A stretch of 40,969 nucleotides of DNA, taken from UMGS755 sp045590535. GTDB lineage: Bacteria > Bacillota > Clostridia > UBA1381 > UBA9506. Below the pieces are notes generated by a model. The model made no database searches and was not told where the DNA came from. It was given only the letters and a program-made list of their open reading frames with translations. Shown here in pieces: positions 13,877 through 22,469 of this stretch. Location: contig JAZNRE010000015.1 of assembly GCA_045590535.1 (NCBI GenBank), forward strand, positions 1 to 40,969. The letters are read 5' to 3'. Positions within the stretch are counted from its first letter, which is position 1; each line of letters opens with the position of its first letter. Both the position numbers and the translations under genes were made by a program.

Positions 13877-16210
13877 TTATTGTTCATTAAGGGCAATGGC
13901 TAAAACCTCATCCATGGTGCCCACGGGGACAATATTTAAATTGTCCTTCACAACGCCTTCAAGTTCATCCAAATCTTTTTCGTTATCCGCAGGAATAATT
14001 ACGGTTTTAATGCCCGCTCGATATGCCGCCAGAGTCTTTTCTTTCAAGCCGCCAATGGCTAAAACACGACCACGCAAAGTGATTTCACCGGTCATGGCAA
14101 CCTCACGGCGAACCGCTCGACCGGAAAGGGCCGAGGCCAGCGCTGTTGCAATGGTGATGCCGGCAGAGGGACCGTCCTTGGGTGTAGCGCCCTCGGGCAC
14201 ATGAATGTGAATGTCTTTCTTTTCGTAAAAATCTTGTGCGATGTTTAATTTTTCTGCATTGGCACGAACATAGCTGACGGCCGCCCGTGCCGATTCTTTC
14301 ATGACATCGCCCAACTGACCTGTCAGTTCTGTCTGACCGGTGCCCGGCATGATGTTCACTTCAACAGAAAGGGTGTCGCCGCCCACTTGTGTCCAGGCAA
14401 GACCCGTTACAACCCCAACCTCATCCCGCTTGCCCACAGTTTCATAGCTAAAGCGGTGCTTGCCCAAATAATCCGGCAGATTTTTATCATTCACAGCCAC
14501 CGTTTCGGCTTCACCCTTGGCCATGGCTAAATCCGCCTTGCGACACAACTTGGCAATGGTTTGTTCTAAGCCTCTCACACCTGACTCACGGGTATAAAAG
14601 GATATGATGCCACGCAGTGCACCGGCTGTCACTTTAAAATTTTGCGCTGTGAGTCCGTGGCGTTTTCTTTGCTTGGGGAGCAAATGACGCTTGGCAATCT
14701 CTAACTTCTCCTCTGAGGTATAGCCGGAAAGCTCAATGATTTCCATGCGGTCAAGAAGCGGTCTTGGAATGGTTTCTAAAGTGTTGGCCGTGGCAATGAA
14801 CAACACATCGGATAAATCAAATTCCACCTCAAGATAATGGTCACGGAATTTATTATTCTGCTCACTGTCGAGCACTTCTAAAAGGGCTGCTGATGGGTCG
14901 CCATGATAATCAACGCCCATTTTATCAATTTCATCAAAAAGCATTAAGGGATTTAAAGACCCTGCCTGTTTCATAGCCTGCATAATACGACCCGGCATGG
15001 CACCGATGTAGGTCTTTCTGTGACCACGGATATCCGCTTCATCACGAATGCCGCCCAAAGAGATGCGCACATATTTGCGACCAAGACTTTCGGCCACACT
15101 CTTGGCAATGGAGGTTTTACCAACACCCGGCGGTCCGACCAGGCAAATAATGGGGCCGGCCATGGTGCCTGACATTTTCTTAACGGCTAAATATTCCAAA
15201 ACCCGTTCTTTCACCTTTTCTAAACCGTAGTGATCACGGTTTAAAATTTTGGCCGCCCGGTCTAAATTGATTTCTTCTTCGGTTTTCACATTCCAGGGCA
15301 AATCACAAATCCAGCTCACATAGTTGCGGATGACATTCGCCTCCGGATTGCCAAACTGCATTTTAGTAAGCTTTTCAAGCTCATCGCAGCATTTTGTCAT
15401 AACAGATTCGGGCACATTCAGCTTTTCAAGTTGCTCTTTGTAGCCCTTAATTTCTAAACCAACACCGTCTTTATCGCCCAGCTCTTCCTGAATCACCTTC
15501 ATTTGTTCCCGCAGGAAGTATTCCTTTTGGTTTTGATCCATCTGGCGCTTTACTTTTTTGCTGATTTCATTATCAATGTTCACAATCTCTGTTTCACGAA
15601 TAATGAGCCGGATTAACATTTCCATACGCTCGGCCAAAGAGGCGGTGGACAAAAGCTCCTGCTTATCCGAAAGATTGAGCTGAACATTGCCGGCAATGGT
15701 GTCGGTGAGTTCGGCTGGATTTTCTGTGTTTTCTAAAGCAGCCAGCATTTCCTGATTCACCTTATGGTTGCCGGCGCAATATTTTTGAAATTCTTCCATT
15801 AAGCGACGGCGCAGCGCCTCTAAATGCACTTCAGAGGCTTCTTCCTCTTCCGCCGTCAATTCTTCAATGAGAACCGAAAAATATGGGGTTTCGCTGATAT
15901 ATTCACAAATTTCAGCACGGTACAGTCCATCCACCAAAACCCGCATTAGATTGTTTGGCATTTTGACCACTTGCTTGATGCGGCAGACTGTGCCCACCTT
16001 TTCAATTTCGGCAATTTCCGGCTCTTCTGTCAGCACATCTTTTTGCATGGAAAGAAAGACCAGCTGGTTCTCCACCATGGCCTCTTCAAGCGCCAGAACT
16101 GATTTCTTTCGTGCGATATCAAAATGTGTGAGTGTTTTTGGGAAAACCACCAGCCCCCGGGTGACGATCATGGGCAGGCTGGCTGTTTTCTTTATTGTTA
16201 CCTGGTTCAT
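13877..16210 (-). CDS. lon: ATP-dependent protease Lon (LonA)
   Basis: Lon is a cytoplasmic AAA+ serine protease for damaged and regulatory proteins. The 777-residue length is standard. An N-terminal LAN domain comes first, then a coiled coil with QKEYFLREQMKVIQEELG. Walker A is GPPGVGKTS (about 356-364), Walker B is LMLFDEIDKM, and the C-terminal protease domain contains PKDGPSAG with catalytic Ser682 and the lysine of GGLKEK (about 723). A dedicated promoter with an inverted repeat over the -10 box lies upstream. It heads the long minus-strand operon towards engB and ispA. Confidence 0.97.
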   Translation of the reverse strand: MNQVTIKKTASLPMIVTRGLVVFPKTLTHFDIARKKSVLALEEAMVENQLVFLSMQKDVLTEEPEIAEIEKVGTVCRIKQVVKMPNNLMRVLVDGLYRAEICEYISETPYFSVLIEELTAEEEEASEVHLEALRRRLMEEFQKYCAGNHKVNQEMLAALENTENPAELTDTIAGNVQLNLSDKQELLSTASLAERMEMLIRLIIRETEIVNIDNEISKKVKRQMDQNQKEYFLREQMKVIQEELGDKDGVGLEIKGYKEQLEKLNVPESVMTKCCDELEKLTKMQFGNPEANVIRNYVSWICDLPWNVKTEEEINLDRAAKILNRDHYGLEKVKERVLEYLAVKKMSGTMAGPIICLVGPPGVGKTSIAKSVAESLGRKYVRISLGGIRDEADIRGHRKTYIGAMPGRIMQAMKQAGSLNPLMLFDEIDKMGVDYHGDPSAALLEVLDSEQNNKFRDHYLEVEFDLSDVLFIATANTLETIPRPLLDRMEIIELSGYTSEEKLEIAKRHLLPKQRKRHGLTAQNFKVTAGALRGIISFYTRESGVRGLEQTIAKLCRKADLAMAKGEAETVAVNDKNLPDYLGKHRFSYETVGKRDEVGVVTGLAWTQVGGDTLSVEVNIMPGTGQTELTGQLGDVMKESARAAVSYVRANAEKLNIAQDFYEKKDIHIHVPEGATPKDGPSAGITIATALASALSGRAVRREVAMTGEITLRGRVLAIGGLKEKTLAAYRAGIKTVIIPADNEKDLDELEGVVKDNLNIVPVGTMDEVLAIALNEQ

Positions 16211-16248
16211 AGTTACCTCGTTTTTTACTCCATCGTTTTAAGGGGTTT

Positions 16249-16292
16249 GCTGTATTCTATTATTATACAGCCCTGTGACAGAAAAAATTCAA
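16249..16292 (-). promoter_or_regulatory. lon promoter with candidate operator
   Basis: The minus strand has TATAAT (16267-16262) with TTGAAT (16292-16287) 19 bp upstream, a long spacer that may need an activator or topological change. GCTGTAT (16249-16255) and ATACAGC (16265-16271) form a perfect 7-bp inverted repeat with a 9-bp centre, overlapping the -10. It does not resemble CIRCE or the CtsR heptad repeat. Confidence 0.6.
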
Positions 16293-16299
16293 TTCAATT

Positions 16300-16326
16300 T
16301 ACGGCAATTTAAAAAGTGCCGCCTTA
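16300..16326 (-). terminator. Weak terminator after metY
   Basis: On the minus strand, just past the metY stop, a short stem CGGCA / TGCCG with an A/T-rich loop is followed by A/T-rich sequence. The T run is imperfect, so read-through into lon is possible. Confidence 0.35.
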
Positions 16327-16328
16327 AA

Positions 16329-17591
16329 TCAAACCTGTGCCAAAGCCTGTCCGATATCTTCTAAAATATCTTCAACATTTTCAAGACCAACAGAGAAACG
16401 AACCATGCCGCTCTTAATGCCGGCAGCCACAAGCTGTTCATCGGTGAGCTGACGGTGTGTTTCGCTGGCCGGATGCAGCACACAGGTGCGAATGTCGGCT
16501 ACATGCACCTCATTAGAAGCAAGCTTTAACGAATCCATAAAGCGCACAGCGCCTTCTTTGCCACCTTTAACCTCAAAAGAGATAACGCCACTGCAACCTT
16601 TTAAGTATTTTTGTGCTAAGGCATAATTCTCGTCGCCTTCAAGACCAGGATAGGTAATGCTCTCAACTTTTTCGTGGTCTTTTAAGTAATTTGCTACAAT
16701 CATAGCATTTTCATAATACTGCTTCATGCGGACATGAAGTGTTTCAAGACCCATATTAAGTAAAAATGCTGAATGTGCAGCAGGATAAACACCAAAGTCG
16801 CGCATGAGTTGCATTCTGGCTTTAATGATATAGGCTGCCTTGCCATAGGTTTCGGTATAAGAAATGCCGTGATAAGATTCATCGGGCTCTGTTAATTCAG
16901 GGAAGTTGCCGTTGGTCCAGTCAAAGTTACCGCTGTCAACAATAACGCCGCCAACCTGAACAGCATGACCATCCATATATTTGGTGGTTGAATGAATAAC
17001 AATGTCGGCACCAAATTCAAAGGGTTTGCAGAAAATCGGTGTTGCAAAGGTGTTATCCACAATCAAAGGCACATTATGTGCATGGGCAAGACGGGCAAAA
17101 CGCTCAATGTCTAAAACCGTAAGCGCCGGATTTGCAATAGTCTCACCAAACACGGCTTTTGTGTTGGGCTTAAAGGCCTTTGAAATTTCTTCATCGCTTG
17201 CATTTTTATCAACAAAAATGCATTCAATACCCATCTTCTTAAAGGTATAAGCAAACAGATTCACCGTTCCGCCATAAATTTCGGCGGTGCTGATAATGCT
17301 GTCACCTGCCTGACAGATGTTTAAAATAGAAAGAAGGCTGGCTGCCTGGCCGGAGCTTGTGCACATAGCACCAACGCCGCCCTCAAGCTCTGCAATTTTC
17401 TGCTCAACCGCCATAACGGTGGGATTTGCAAAGCGGGAATAAATCAAAGATTTGGTAGGCTCATCAAAAACCGATGCCACCTCTTCCGTTGAATCATAAA
17501 CATAGGTTGTGCTCTGCACAATGGGCACAACTCTCGGCTCTGAATTCTTGGGTGTATATCCTGCATGTAAGCATTTTGTTTCGTCTCTCAT
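16329..17591 (-). CDS. metY: O-acetylhomoserine sulfhydrylase / aminocarboxypropyltransferase
   Basis: MetY makes homocysteine (with sulfide) or methionine (with methanethiol) from O-acetylhomoserine. The 420-residue protein fits the Cys/Met PLP family. It shows HAGYTPKNSEPRVVPIVQST at the N-terminus, YSRFANPT, SSGQAA, VDNTFATP and the PLP lysine in HSTTKYMDGH (Lys204). The C-terminal RTCVLHPASETHRQL and SVGLENVEDI are typical of MetY rather than MetB. AAAGGAG precedes the ATG. It is the last gene of the yitT-yhaO-yhaN-metY run; no S-box riboswitch is present. Confidence 0.93.
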   Translation of the reverse strand: MRDETKCLHAGYTPKNSEPRVVPIVQSTTYVYDSTEEVASVFDEPTKSLIYSRFANPTVMAVEQKIAELEGGVGAMCTSSGQAASLLSILNICQAGDSIISTAEIYGGTVNLFAYTFKKMGIECIFVDKNASDEEISKAFKPNTKAVFGETIANPALTVLDIERFARLAHAHNVPLIVDNTFATPIFCKPFEFGADIVIHSTTKYMDGHAVQVGGVIVDSGNFDWTNGNFPELTEPDESYHGISYTETYGKAAYIIKARMQLMRDFGVYPAAHSAFLLNMGLETLHVRMKQYYENAMIVANYLKDHEKVESITYPGLEGDENYALAQKYLKGCSGVISFEVKGGKEGAVRFMDSLKLASNEVHVADIRTCVLHPASETHRQLTDEQLVAAGIKSGMVRFSVGLENVEDILEDIGQALAQV

Positions 17592-17629
17592 TTTAATATC
17601 TCCTTTATTTTTTTAATTATATTACTTTG

Positions 17630-19771
17630 TCAAACCGACAATTTTCTAACTTTACTTGTAAACATCTCTGGCGGCTTGTGGCAAGAAAAATATAAAATCT
17701 GTTCTGCCGGGCTATCCGCCAAAAAGGAAAAGGCTTCTTTTTGTCTTTCTTCATCCATTTGGATAAAGGTATCATCCATAACCAAAAGCGGAATGGTATC
17801 GTTAAGAGTTTCTAAAACACCCAGCCGCAAGGCAAAATATAATAAATCACAAGTGCCGGCACTCACATAGTCGGCCTCAATAATCTCATTGCCTTTTGGT
17901 GTTTTAATCATCATACTGTAATCATCTGCCACCTTAATTTCCCGATAACGACCCTTTGTCAAACGGGAAACGATAGCACCTGATTTTTCATTTAAAAGCG
18001 GCGCAAAGGTGCTTTTCAAGGTTTCATGGCAGCCCTCAAGGGCCGTTTTGGCAAGATGGATGGCTTCATAATTCGCCATTAACTCTTCTTTTTTCTCCAT
18101 GGCATGCAAAAGCTCTGTTTCAATAATACTGATGCCTCGCTCACCCATAAAGCCCTGCTCAACCTTTGCCTGCAGTTGTGCCAGCGCACGCTCACGCTCC
18201 ATCTGCTCTTTTTGCTTTTGGGTTAGCTGCATGGTCAAGGTCTCGGCGTCCGGCCCATCATATTGCATGGGAGGCTCGTCAGCCAAAGGCTCTTTGGCAA
18301 TAATGGCATCCATAAGCTCATGCACGCTGTCACGCATTCGGTTCATCTCATCGTTTATGCGTTCCGCCTGATGTTCTAGCTCTCGCGCCTGCCGAATCCG
18401 TTCGGAAAGGGCTTGCAGGTTATCAACCCCTGCCTTTTGATAGACCTTCTGCATGTCTTCCTGTAGGGCAAGAAGTGTTTCGTTATAACCTGCCCCGTTC
18501 ATTTCAGAAAGTCGGTTTTGCTTTTCCGTCAGCTGCAAGGTTAACTCTTTCAGCTCTTCTTGAACACTTTTTTTTGATTGATTGTTCTTAAAATATAAAC
18601 CCAGCATAACCGCTGCAACCAAAATCAAACCATATGAAAGGGGGCTAAACAGGATTCCTGCCAAAACGGACACGATCAACACTCCGATGGCGCCCCACAA
18701 AATTCCGCCGTTGCTTTTGGTTTTTTCGGCTCCCGCTTTCTCACTGATTTTTATGGAAAGTTCTTCTGTTTCCCTCTCCAGTTTTTGCCGGTCTTCTTCT
18801 TGCTTTTGCAGAACGGAACTCTTTGCATCCTTTTCTGCCATCACCAGCAAAGTGTTGGGCGGCAGCTCTGATGCGCCGGAAAATTCCTTTTGTCTTTCGG
18901 CTAGCGCCTGTGCCCTTTCTTCTTTTTCTGCCAGGGCCTTTTTTTCGTTTTCTAACCGCCCCAGCATTTCTTTGCGGCTGTTTCGTTCTTCTTCTCTTTT
19001 TTGATATTGTTCATATAAAGCGGCGGTGTTCCGCTGTTTTTCTAACGATAAAAGTTCGGCTTCGGCCTGGTCTTTTTCAGCCGATAGCTGCTCTTTTTCT
19101 GCCATGGCGCCGCCAAAAGCTTCATGAAGCTGCCCAGCTGATAAAAGTTCGGCTCGCAGCTCTTCAATTTCTGTTTCAAGCTGCATAATCGCACCGCCTC
19201 GACCTGTTTTTGAAATCAAGTCATGGGCTGATTTTGACAGAATATCCAATGCTTTTTGCAGAAAAACATCCTCGTCGCCACTTTGCTCTAAATTGGCCAG
19301 ACGGCTCATCAACTCGTCTTCTTTACCTTTAGAAAAAGCAGCACCCGATTGGCTGATAAACAGCGTTTTGTGAAAGGCATCTTCACCCAGGCCCAAAAAA
19401 CGCTGACCTATTTCCTCCGGCTCAATGGATATTTCCTGCCAATCCTTTGCCGAAAGCAGCGTGCAACGGTCACCTCTGGCTGTTTGACCAAAACGCCGCT
19501 TCAAAACATAGCTCTCGCCCTCACATTCAAACTCTAATGAGCCCGCCATGTAGGTTTCACCCCACGGCATGTAAAGCCTTCTGCTGTCACCCCGCAACCC
19601 GCCGCCGCGGACCTTACCGGGAAGCCCATAAAACATCGCCGATAAGAAGGCACAAATCGTGCTTTTGCCGGCTTCATTTTCACCGTAAAGATATTGAAGA
19701 CCCGGTGTTAACTCCAAAACGAAATCCTTTAAGCCACCAAATTGCTCAATCTCAATCTTTTTTAGAATCAT
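17630..19771 (-). CDS. YhaN-like AAA/SMC-type ATPase with internal membrane hairpin
   Basis: This 713-residue SbcC/Rad50-like ATPase begins with ILKKIEIEQFGGLKDF, then Walker A YGENEAGKST (about 30-39). Long coiled coils (about 190-340 and 400-600) surround two adjacent hydrophobic segments (about 355-393: GGILWGAIGVLIVSVLAGI and SYGLILVAAVMLGLYF). The C-terminal half-site has VSAGTCDLLYFALRL (signature) and LLVMDDTFIQMDEERQ (Walker B). Its start overlaps the upstream nuclease stop by 4 nt. The family pairs with YhaO-type Mre11 nucleases; a membrane-associated DNA-end-processing complex is inferred. It is shorter than typical SbcC, and the coiled-coil apex is replaced by the membrane hairpin. 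Confidence 0.88.
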   Translation of the reverse strand: MILKKIEIEQFGGLKDFVLELTPGLQYLYGENEAGKSTICAFLSAMFYGLPGKVRGGGLRGDSRRLYMPWGETYMAGSLEFECEGESYVLKRRFGQTARGDRCTLLSAKDWQEISIEPEEIGQRFLGLGEDAFHKTLFISQSGAAFSKGKEDELMSRLANLEQSGDEDVFLQKALDILSKSAHDLISKTGRGGAIMQLETEIEELRAELLSAGQLHEAFGGAMAEKEQLSAEKDQAEAELLSLEKQRNTAALYEQYQKREEERNSRKEMLGRLENEKKALAEKEERAQALAERQKEFSGASELPPNTLLVMAEKDAKSSVLQKQEEDRQKLERETEELSIKISEKAGAEKTKSNGGILWGAIGVLIVSVLAGILFSPLSYGLILVAAVMLGLYFKNNQSKKSVQEELKELTLQLTEKQNRLSEMNGAGYNETLLALQEDMQKVYQKAGVDNLQALSERIRQARELEHQAERINDEMNRMRDSVHELMDAIIAKEPLADEPPMQYDGPDAETLTMQLTQKQKEQMERERALAQLQAKVEQGFMGERGISIIETELLHAMEKKEELMANYEAIHLAKTALEGCHETLKSTFAPLLNEKSGAIVSRLTKGRYREIKVADDYSMMIKTPKGNEIIEADYVSAGTCDLLYFALRLGVLETLNDTIPLLVMDDTFIQMDEERQKEAFSFLADSPAEQILYFSCHKPPEMFTSKVRKLSV

Positions 19772-20832
19772 AAGGGCTTCACCTTCTTTCCGTCTAAAGC
19801 GGCCAGCCCATATTCCAAAGCTTTTCGGTAAAGCTCGCTCTTTTCCCCTGATAAACCGGCCTCTAAAGCCGCAACCAACATGCCACGAACACCGCTTTCC
19901 TGCTTGAGAGACTCTATATTGAGAGGTCGACGGGTTTCGTCATAAACCTTGGCAAAAAAGCAGTCAGTCAGTGCTTCTGAAAGTACCTCTGTATCCGGCA
20001 TGAGCTCGGTTTCACCGGTTAAAACAAATTTATACAAATCACCTGCATTGAGGCCTTTGGCCCTCATGGCATCCAGCATCATTTCATGAGTCAAAAGACC
20101 GGTCACATCCACCGCCACTTCATGATAACGGCGGCTTGAAACGGGAACAAACTCTGTGGTTACGCCTGTTTCTGTTATTTCACCCCGAATCACACCCTTA
20201 TCCCCTAACTCATCAAAGCCGCGACCCTCGGGGCAACCGGGATAAGCACAAAGAGTTGTGCCGTTTTTTTCTTCTTTATAGTTATGAACATGACCCAAGG
20301 CTAAATAGGAAAAGCCACTGTTTTTAACCGCATCCTTCTGAATCGGATTATATGTAGAACCGCCCAAGTCACCGTGCATCAGCAAAACTGACGGCCTATC
20401 GGCAGGCGTGGGTAAGATTTCTAAAAGCGGTGTGTCTTGCACGGCGTGGGAAAAGGATATGCCATACACATCACAGCCCGCAACCGTCACTTTATCCAGC
20501 TCGTTTCCAAAAATGTGAACATTTTCTGAAAAACCTGCCAGCTTATAAAATGATTTTTCGGTTAACGGATCATGGTTTCCGGCAACAATCAGCACTTTTG
20601 TGGTTTCCAAAGAAGCAAAAGCCTGACGAAGCATGTGAATGGTTTCAGCCTCAACAGTGCGCTGATCAAACAAATCCCCGGCAACAAGCAAAGCATCGGC
20701 TGTTTTTGCCAATTCAACAATGGATAGAAAAGTGCGGCGAAGTTCCGCTTGTCTTAAGGCGGTGCTTTTGCCATCTTTAAGCCCTGTAAAAGCCGTATCT
20801 AAATGCAAATCGGCACAATGGATAAACTTCAT
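19768..20832 (-). CDS. Mre11/SbcD-type DNA repair exonuclease (YhaO-like)
   Basis: The calcineurin-like metallophosphoesterase, about 354 residues, has all five metal motifs: HCADLHLD (N-terminus), LLVAGDLFDQRTV, VAGNHDPLTE, LMHGDL and LALGHVHNY. Members cut DNA ends together with an SMC-like ATPase, here the overlapping downstream gene. I chose the ATG at 20832 because AGGAAG lies 7 nt upstream; the GTG at 20838 would overlap that site. It follows the yitT-family gene by about 45 nt. Confidence 0.92.
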   Translation of the reverse strand: MKFIHCADLHLDTAFTGLKDGKSTALRQAELRRTFLSIVELAKTADALLVAGDLFDQRTVEAETIHMLRQAFASLETTKVLIVAGNHDPLTEKSFYKLAGFSENVHIFGNELDKVTVAGCDVYGISFSHAVQDTPLLEILPTPADRPSVLLMHGDLGGSTYNPIQKDAVKNSGFSYLALGHVHNYKEEKNGTTLCAYPGCPEGRGFDELGDKGVIRGEITETGVTTEFVPVSSRRYHEVAVDVTGLLTHEMMLDAMRAKGLNAGDLYKFVLTGETELMPDTEVLSEALTDCFFAKVYDETRRPLNIESLKQESGVRGMLVAALEAGLSGEKSELYRKALEYGLAALDGKKVKPL

Positions 20833-20875
20833 TGCCACACTTCCTTTCTAAAAATTTAAATATCAAACAAATATT

Positions 20876-21745
20876 TTAGACCGGTTTAAACCCGTTCCCT
20901 ATAACATCGCCTGTTGTACCGATGATGGTAAAGGCGTTTTGATCAATTCGTTTAATTTCATGCTTTAGCCGAACGGCCTGACGCCTGTCCACAACCACTA
21001 TGATAACGCTTTTATCATCCTTTGTGTAGCCGCCGCTGCAACCGTTTAAAAGCGTTGAGCCCCTCTCAAGCCCATGGGTAACATAGGCTAAGATTTTTTC
21101 TTCTTGCTCTGTGATGATAATAAAAAACTTGGACGCATGAAAGCTTTCAATAACTGTATCCACCGCAAAGGCTCGTATGAAAACGGCAAAAAAGGAAAAC
21201 ATGCCAATTTCAACTCCAAAGACCGCCAGCGATGCACAAATAACAAAAAAGTCCACCAAGGCCAGCGCTTTACCAATATCCAGCTTTGTATAGCGTTTTA
21301 AAATCATAGCAACAATATCGGTGCCGCCGGAACTTGCCTCTTCATTAAAAATCAGAGCCGAACCAAAAGACACAAAAATCATGTCAAAAAAAAGTTCTAA
21401 AAGCTTTTGATTGGTAAAAGGTGTCTTTAGAGGAAACACCACTTGGAACACATTTAAGAGCACGGATAAAAGCACTGCCGAATACATGGTTTTGGCTACA
21501 AACTTTTTGCCCAAAACAAAAAGCCCTAAAAGCAGCAATACGCCGTTTAATACTAGCACAAGCTGCGCCGGCGTTACCACTTTTAAAACCTGACTTAAAA
21601 CAATGGAAATGCCACTGACACCACCGGTAGTAAAATGATTGGTAAATTCAAAAAAGTACACACCGACGGAAATCATAAGCGTTCCCAGTGTTATAATCAG
21701 ATATGATTTAATTTTTTCCCCAAGGCGATTTTCTGTAGCGTTCAA
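20876..21745 (-). CDS. YitT-family membrane protein (DUF161 + DUF2179)
   Basis: This 289-residue protein has about five to six membrane segments (residues about 14-200), including YFFEFTNHFTTGGVSGISIV and the family motif NEEASSGGTDIVAMILKR. A cytoplasmic DUF2179 domain follows (ERGSTLLNGCSGGYTKDDK and IDQNAFTIIGTTGDVIGNGF). Transport function is presumed for the family, but substrate is unknown. The start is TTG with AAAGGAG 9 nt upstream. A 135-nt leader with paired elements precedes it, so post-transcriptional control is plausible. Confidence 0.92.
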   Translation of the reverse strand: MNATENRLGEKIKSYLIITLGTLMISVGVYFFEFTNHFTTGGVSGISIVLSQVLKVVTPAQLVLVLNGVLLLLGLFVLGKKFVAKTMYSAVLLSVLLNVFQVVFPLKTPFTNQKLLELFFDMIFVSFGSALIFNEEASSGGTDIVAMILKRYTKLDIGKALALVDFFVICASLAVFGVEIGMFSFFAVFIRAFAVDTVIESFHASKFFIIITEQEEKILAYVTHGLERGSTLLNGCSGGYTKDDKSVIIVVVDRRQAVRLKHEIKRIDQNAFTIIGTTGDVIGNGFKPV

Positions 21746-21883
21746 GTGCAGACTCTCCTTTTAAAACCGATAATATGTAACCTCCGGTTTTATAACTGTC
21801 GCTGCCCTATGGAAAACAGCTTTAAAAATCCGTCTGCACGCTTTATAATGGTATTTCATACAACATTTCGCCTTGTACCATAT
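21746..21883 (-). promoter_or_regulatory. Structured 5' leader of the yitT-family gene (candidate cis-regulatory RNA)
   Basis: On the minus-strand RNA, GUGCAGAC (21839-21832) is perfectly complementary to GUCUGCAC (21753-21746), the last bases before the TTG start. The loop contains a GCUG / CAGC hairpin (21820-21817 / 21804-21801) and an AAAACCG / CGGUUUU hairpin (21791-21785 / 21769-21763), giving a possible three-way junction. The ribosome binding site AAAGGAG lies just inside the closing helix. A further hairpin, AUGGUA / UACCAU, comes first. I do not recognise a known riboswitch class. Confidence 0.5.
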
Positions 21884-21886
21884 ATT

Positions 21887-21915
21887 AGTATACCACACTT
21901 TTTCAAAAATCACAA
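21887..21915 (-). promoter_or_regulatory. Promoter of the yitT-yhaO-yhaN-metY operon
   Basis: On the minus strand TTGTGA (21915-21910) and TATACT (21892-21887) have a 17-bp spacer. Transcription would start near 21880, producing a leader of about 135 nt. The 354-bp gap between the divergent yitT-family and asp23 genes holds this promoter, the leader, and the asp23 promoter. Confidence 0.75.
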
Positions 21916-22010
21916 GTTTTTCTATACCATTTATAAAATATTTATATATAAAGTTGTTACACATGCTTTTGGATGTAAATTGATGCAGATTGGAAAATTT
22001 ATATAGTATT

Positions 22011-22039
22011 TTGCTCCAAAGTATGTTATACTATATGAT
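22011..22039 (+). promoter_or_regulatory. Promoter of the asp23-fakA-recG operon
   Basis: TTGCTC (22011-22016) and TATGAT (22034-22039) are 17 bp apart, about 55 bp before the asp23 start codon. An alternative -10 (TATACT at 22027) lacks a matching -35. Confidence 0.6.
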
Positions 22040-22099
22040 AACTGGTAAAATTAGAGTTATTTTGGACATTTTAGGCAATTTTGATAAGGAGGTTTTACC

Positions 22100-22453
22100 A
22101 TGGCTATTAAAACAGACAACGATCGTGGCTCCATTATTATGAGCAACACCGTAATTGCACACATAGCCGGCATGGTTGCCACAGGCTGCTACGGTGTGGT
22201 TGGCATGGCTTATAAAAGCGCAAGTGACGGTTTTGCCAGCCTGCTGAAGTGGGACACAATCACAAAAGGCATTAAAGTCTCAACAGAAGACGATAAGATC
22301 AGCATTGATCTGCATATCATTGTAGAATACGGCGTGAATATCAAGGTCATTTCCGATAGCATTATCAGCAATGTCCGCTATACCGTGGAAAGCATGACCG
22401 GTTTTCGTGTTGGAAACGTAACAGTTAACGTGGAAGGCATCCGCGTGGATTAA
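22100..22453 (+). CDS. Asp23/Gls24-family envelope stress protein
   Basis: The 117-residue protein shows the Asp23 core: the start GSIIMSNTVIAHIAGMVATG, VVGMAYKSASDG, GIKVSTEDDKISIDLHIIVE and a C-terminal GFRVGNVTVNVEGIRVD. The family forms membrane-proximal polymers linked to cell-envelope homeostasis. In Firmicutes a member of this type (YloU) precedes the DAK-type kinase gene yloV/fakA, as here. AAGGAGG lies 7 nt before the ATG. Confidence 0.93.
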   Translation: MAIKTDNDRGSIIMSNTVIAHIAGMVATGCYGVVGMAYKSASDGFASLLKWDTITKGIKVSTEDDKISIDLHIIVEYGVNIKVISDSIISNVRYTVESMTGFRVGNVTVNVEGIRVD

Positions 22454-22469
22454 TTCGGAGGTGTACAAC

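Noticed and set aside
16211..16328. CIRCE or CtsR operator upstream of lon
   Set aside because: Neither the CIRCE inverted repeat nor the CtsR heptad direct repeat is present.
16329..17630. S-box or T-box riboswitch for metY
   Set aside because: The gap upstream of metY is only about 38 nt, so there is no room for such a leader.
21761..21964. A 67-codon minus-strand frame upstream of the yitT-family gene
   Set aside because: It spans the promoter and the structured leader, lacks a ribosome binding site, and has no protein-like features.
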